Positions 6,239 through 7,071 of a stretch of DNA of 7,071 nucleotides are shown piece by piece. Both the position numbers and the translations under genes were made by a program. Source of the stretch: an uncultured Collinsella sp. (GTDB lineage: Bacteria; Actinomycetota; Coriobacteriia; Coriobacteriales; Coriobacteriaceae). The stretch lies in contig USMR01000040.1 of NCBI GenBank assembly GCA_900555815.1, positions 1-7,071 on the forward strand, written 5' to 3'. The first letter of the stretch is position 1. Every line of letters starts with the position of its first letter. The notes under the pieces are model-generated. The model was not told where the DNA came from. It saw nothing but the letters and a program-made list of their open reading frames with translations, and ran no database searches.

Positions 6239-6329
6239 CCATCCCCTCGATAAGTCGCGGTGAAATACGGAGCGTTTTTGCCTTTAAGGGGCCAATTCAG
6301 TCCGTATTCCACCGCAACTTCGAGAATGG
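6239..6329. repeat. Long imperfect inverted repeat directly after the fusion gene
   Basis: The stem starts 3 nt after the stop codon. From inside out, AATACGGA (6264-6271) pairs with TCCGTATT (6301-6308). One mismatch follows, then GCGGTG (6257-6262) with CACCGC (6310-6315). After another mismatch, AGT pairs with ACT, CTCGA (6246-6250) with TCGAG (6320-6324), and CCAT with ATGG. The 29-nt loop contains TTTTT, CCTTTAAGG and GGCC. A 12-nt perfect palindrome GAATGGCCATTC (6324-6335) overlaps the right end. No T-tract follows, so this is not a standard terminator, though it could cap the mRNA 3' end. Confidence 0.75.
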
Positions 6330-6385
6330 CCATTCGAGGTTGGCCGCCTTGTGCCTTGGGTCGGACCGTTTGCCACGAAATGCGA

Positions 6386-6517
6386 CCATCTACTACGTTA
6401 AACCGGCCACCTTCGACCATCCCGGAATTTGCAAAAACAAAACCGCAGGTAGAAAGCTTGCCGATTTTCGAAAAAGCCGGCTATGGTTGACCCCTGCGGC
6501 CTAAACGTAGTAGATGG
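6386..6517. repeat. Inverted repeat with perfect 14-bp arms and nested stems
   Basis: CCATCTACTACGTT (6386-6399) is exactly mirrored at 6504-6517. Inside, CCGCAGG (6443-6449) mirrors CCTGCGG (6493-6499), GGCC at 6405-6408 could pair with 6498-6501 instead, and TTTTCGAAAA (6465-6474) is a perfect palindrome. The termini of the wider 6238-6518 block, CCCATC and GATGGG, also mirror each other, so the two repeats may form one element of about 280 bp. An 82-codon open frame crosses it on the minus strand (to about 6232), but it has no ribosome site and no family I recognise. A MITE- or REP-like dispersed repeat is the likeliest reading. Confidence 0.65.
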
Positions 6518-6550
6518 GCCCTTTCTGTGGTGCGGCACCAAGCCGGTCAT

Positions 6551-6632
6551 TTTGGGATGGGACTATTTTGACTACTCATTGGTTGCTCTGGCAATCGGGC
6601 TGCAAAAGTAGTCAAAAAAGCTCCGTCCCAAA
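6551..6632. repeat. Inverted repeat with 26-nt arms upstream of the SRP RNA gene
   Basis: The arms 6551-6576 and 6607-6632 match at 22 of 26 positions. The inner 11 bases (TTTTGACTACT against AGTAGTCAAAA) and the outer 7 (TTTGGGA/TCCCAAA) match perfectly. The loop holds its own 6-bp hairpin, GGTTGC-TCTG-GCAATC (6581-6596), with one G-T pair. Just before it, TGGTGC-G-GCACCA (6528-6540) is a further small palindrome. The element ends 9 nt before the probable -35 box of the SRP RNA gene. Confidence 0.7.
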
Positions 6633-6641
6633 TTAGCTACC

Positions 6642-6675
6642 TTGCTCTGGCGGGCGGGAGCAGGTAAGATATACC
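6642..6675 (+). promoter_or_regulatory. Possible promoter of the SRP RNA gene
   Basis: TTGCTC (6642-6647) and TAAGAT (6665-6670) are separated by exactly 17 nt. TATACC (6670-6675) is an alternative -10. The spacing and position before the SRP RNA are right, but both boxes are only partial matches to consensus. Confidence 0.45.
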
Positions 6676-6676
6676 G

Positions 6677-6800
6677 AGCGCCTAGCGCGTTCGATGGGTT
6701 CGGATGACGACATGTTCCGAATCTGGTCAGGTCCGGAAGGAAGCAGCCATAAGGAGCCTCTGTCGGGCATCCGAATCCATCGAGCGCACGGGCGCTATTT
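6677..6800 (+). ncRNA. ffs: Signal recognition particle RNA (4.5S-type, small bacterial)
   Basis: This RNA binds Ffh to form the particle that targets membrane proteins to the translocon. The nearly invariant Ffh-binding region spans 6725-6748: GGTCAGGTCC, the GGAA tetraloop (6735-6738), then GGAAGCAGCC. It caps a rod-like helix in which 6692-6706 pairs with 6767-6781 over 15 positions with one G-T. The helix continues outward as GCGTT (6687-6691) with AGCGC (6783-6787), then AGCGCC (6677-6682) with GGCGCT (6791-6796). The ends are set from this pairing; a short TTTT follows at 6798-6801. There is no Alu domain. The exact 5' and 3' ends are uncertain by several bases. Confidence 0.93.
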
Positions 6801-6814
6801 TGGTGCCGCGACAT

Positions 6815-6909
6815 GGCCCGGCCGGCGGCGAGGTGTTTGGTGTCTCGCTGGTCCTCGGCTTCGCCTGCGGGATCGCTCGACTACCAAACACCTCGCCGCC
6901 GGCCGGGCC
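6815..6909. repeat. Perfect 27-bp inverted repeat downstream of the SRP RNA gene
   Basis: The bases 6815-6841 (opening GGCCCGGCCGGCGGCGAGG and ending TTTGGT) are exactly mirrored at 6883-6909. The 41-nt centre can fold further: GGC-TTC-GCC at 6857-6865 with TCC/GGGA outside it. Neither strand has a T-tract after the stem, so it is not a standard intrinsic terminator. It could stop SRP RNA read-through in another way, or be a dispersed palindromic repeat. Confidence 0.8.
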
Positions 6910-7071
6910 CCGTCGTCCAAAAATCACCCGTAAAGGCGCGTTTATCTAATTTAATCTATCCCTTAAGGAATGCTGCTCGTTGGCGTTGTCTGGGCATTGA
7001 TGGCTACGTGGTTCAAGAGGCGGCGGTGCTGTTGCTTGAATTTTTGCAGTTAAAGAGGCTCGTTTCCCTAG
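6910..7071. other. Right-edge stretch with no assignable gene
   Basis: I see no supported gene. The stretch has an AT-rich part (6941-6960) that could hold a promoter for a gene beyond the edge. A 27-codon frame (6970-7053) encodes a short hydrophobic peptide with a KRRRCCC segment, but its AAGGA site touches the start codon. By conserved order in other Gram-positive bacteria, dnaX would be the expected next gene; no part of it is visible. Confidence 0.4.

Noticed and set aside
6232..6480. A small minus-strand protein in the repeat block (62 codons from ATG 6420, open further upstream)
   Set aside because: No ribosome site, no known domain, and the frame lies across two long inverted repeats that explain the sequence better. 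It might be an annotated small hypothetical in some genomes.
6236..6676. A retron, CRISPR array or riboswitch in the repeat-rich gap
   Set aside because: There are no regularly spaced direct repeats for CRISPR, no reverse transcriptase gene nearby for a retron, and no known riboswitch core that I recognise.
6970..7053. A 27-residue hydrophobic peptide frame (MLLVGVVWALM start)
   Set aside because: The AAGGA site directly abuts the ATG, which leaves no spacing. It is short and has no recognisable relative.

Overview
The window looks like chromosomal DNA from a GC-rich anaerobic actinobacterium of the class Coriobacteriia, with Collinsella the best guess. This rests on base composition, codon choice, the gene set and general familiarity, not on a database search. 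Most genes are ordinary housekeeping genes, separated by strong hairpin terminators.

Left half. A 5'-terminal part of a serine acetyltransferase gene (cysE, minus strand) runs off the left edge. It diverges from a DedA-family membrane protein gene (plus) that ends in a good intrinsic terminator. A single-gene unit for branched-chain amino acid aminotransferase (ilvE, plus) follows, with its own terminator. lemA (minus) comes next, with one clear and one possible terminator downstream. lemA diverges from a TetR-type regulator gene (plus) across about 210 bp that holds an inverted repeat over the likely lemA promoter. The regulator gene ends 2 nt from the 3' end of a convergent tRNA-Ser(UGA) gene.

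Right half. The order tRNA-Ser, tadA, SRP RNA resembles the order around tadA, scr and dnaX in Firmicutes such as Bacillus subtilis, so dnaX may lie beyond the right edge (inference). The unusual point is that tadA here is not free-standing. A complete tRNA adenosine deaminase (about residues 1-152) is joined in one uninterrupted 593-codon frame to a complete glycerate kinase (about residues 197-593) through an Ala/Cys-rich linker. Diagnostic motifs of both enzymes are present. This is the most notable feature of the window.

Right intergenic regions. Between the fusion gene and the SRP RNA lie about 440 bp with no convincing gene but with large nested inverted repeats (6239-6329, 6386-6517, 6551-6632). 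Just after the SRP RNA is a perfect 27-bp inverted repeat (6815-6841 with 6883-6909). These look like dispersed intergenic repeat or MITE/REP-like elements, but that is inference until their copy number is checked. The last 160 bp hold nothing I can assign.
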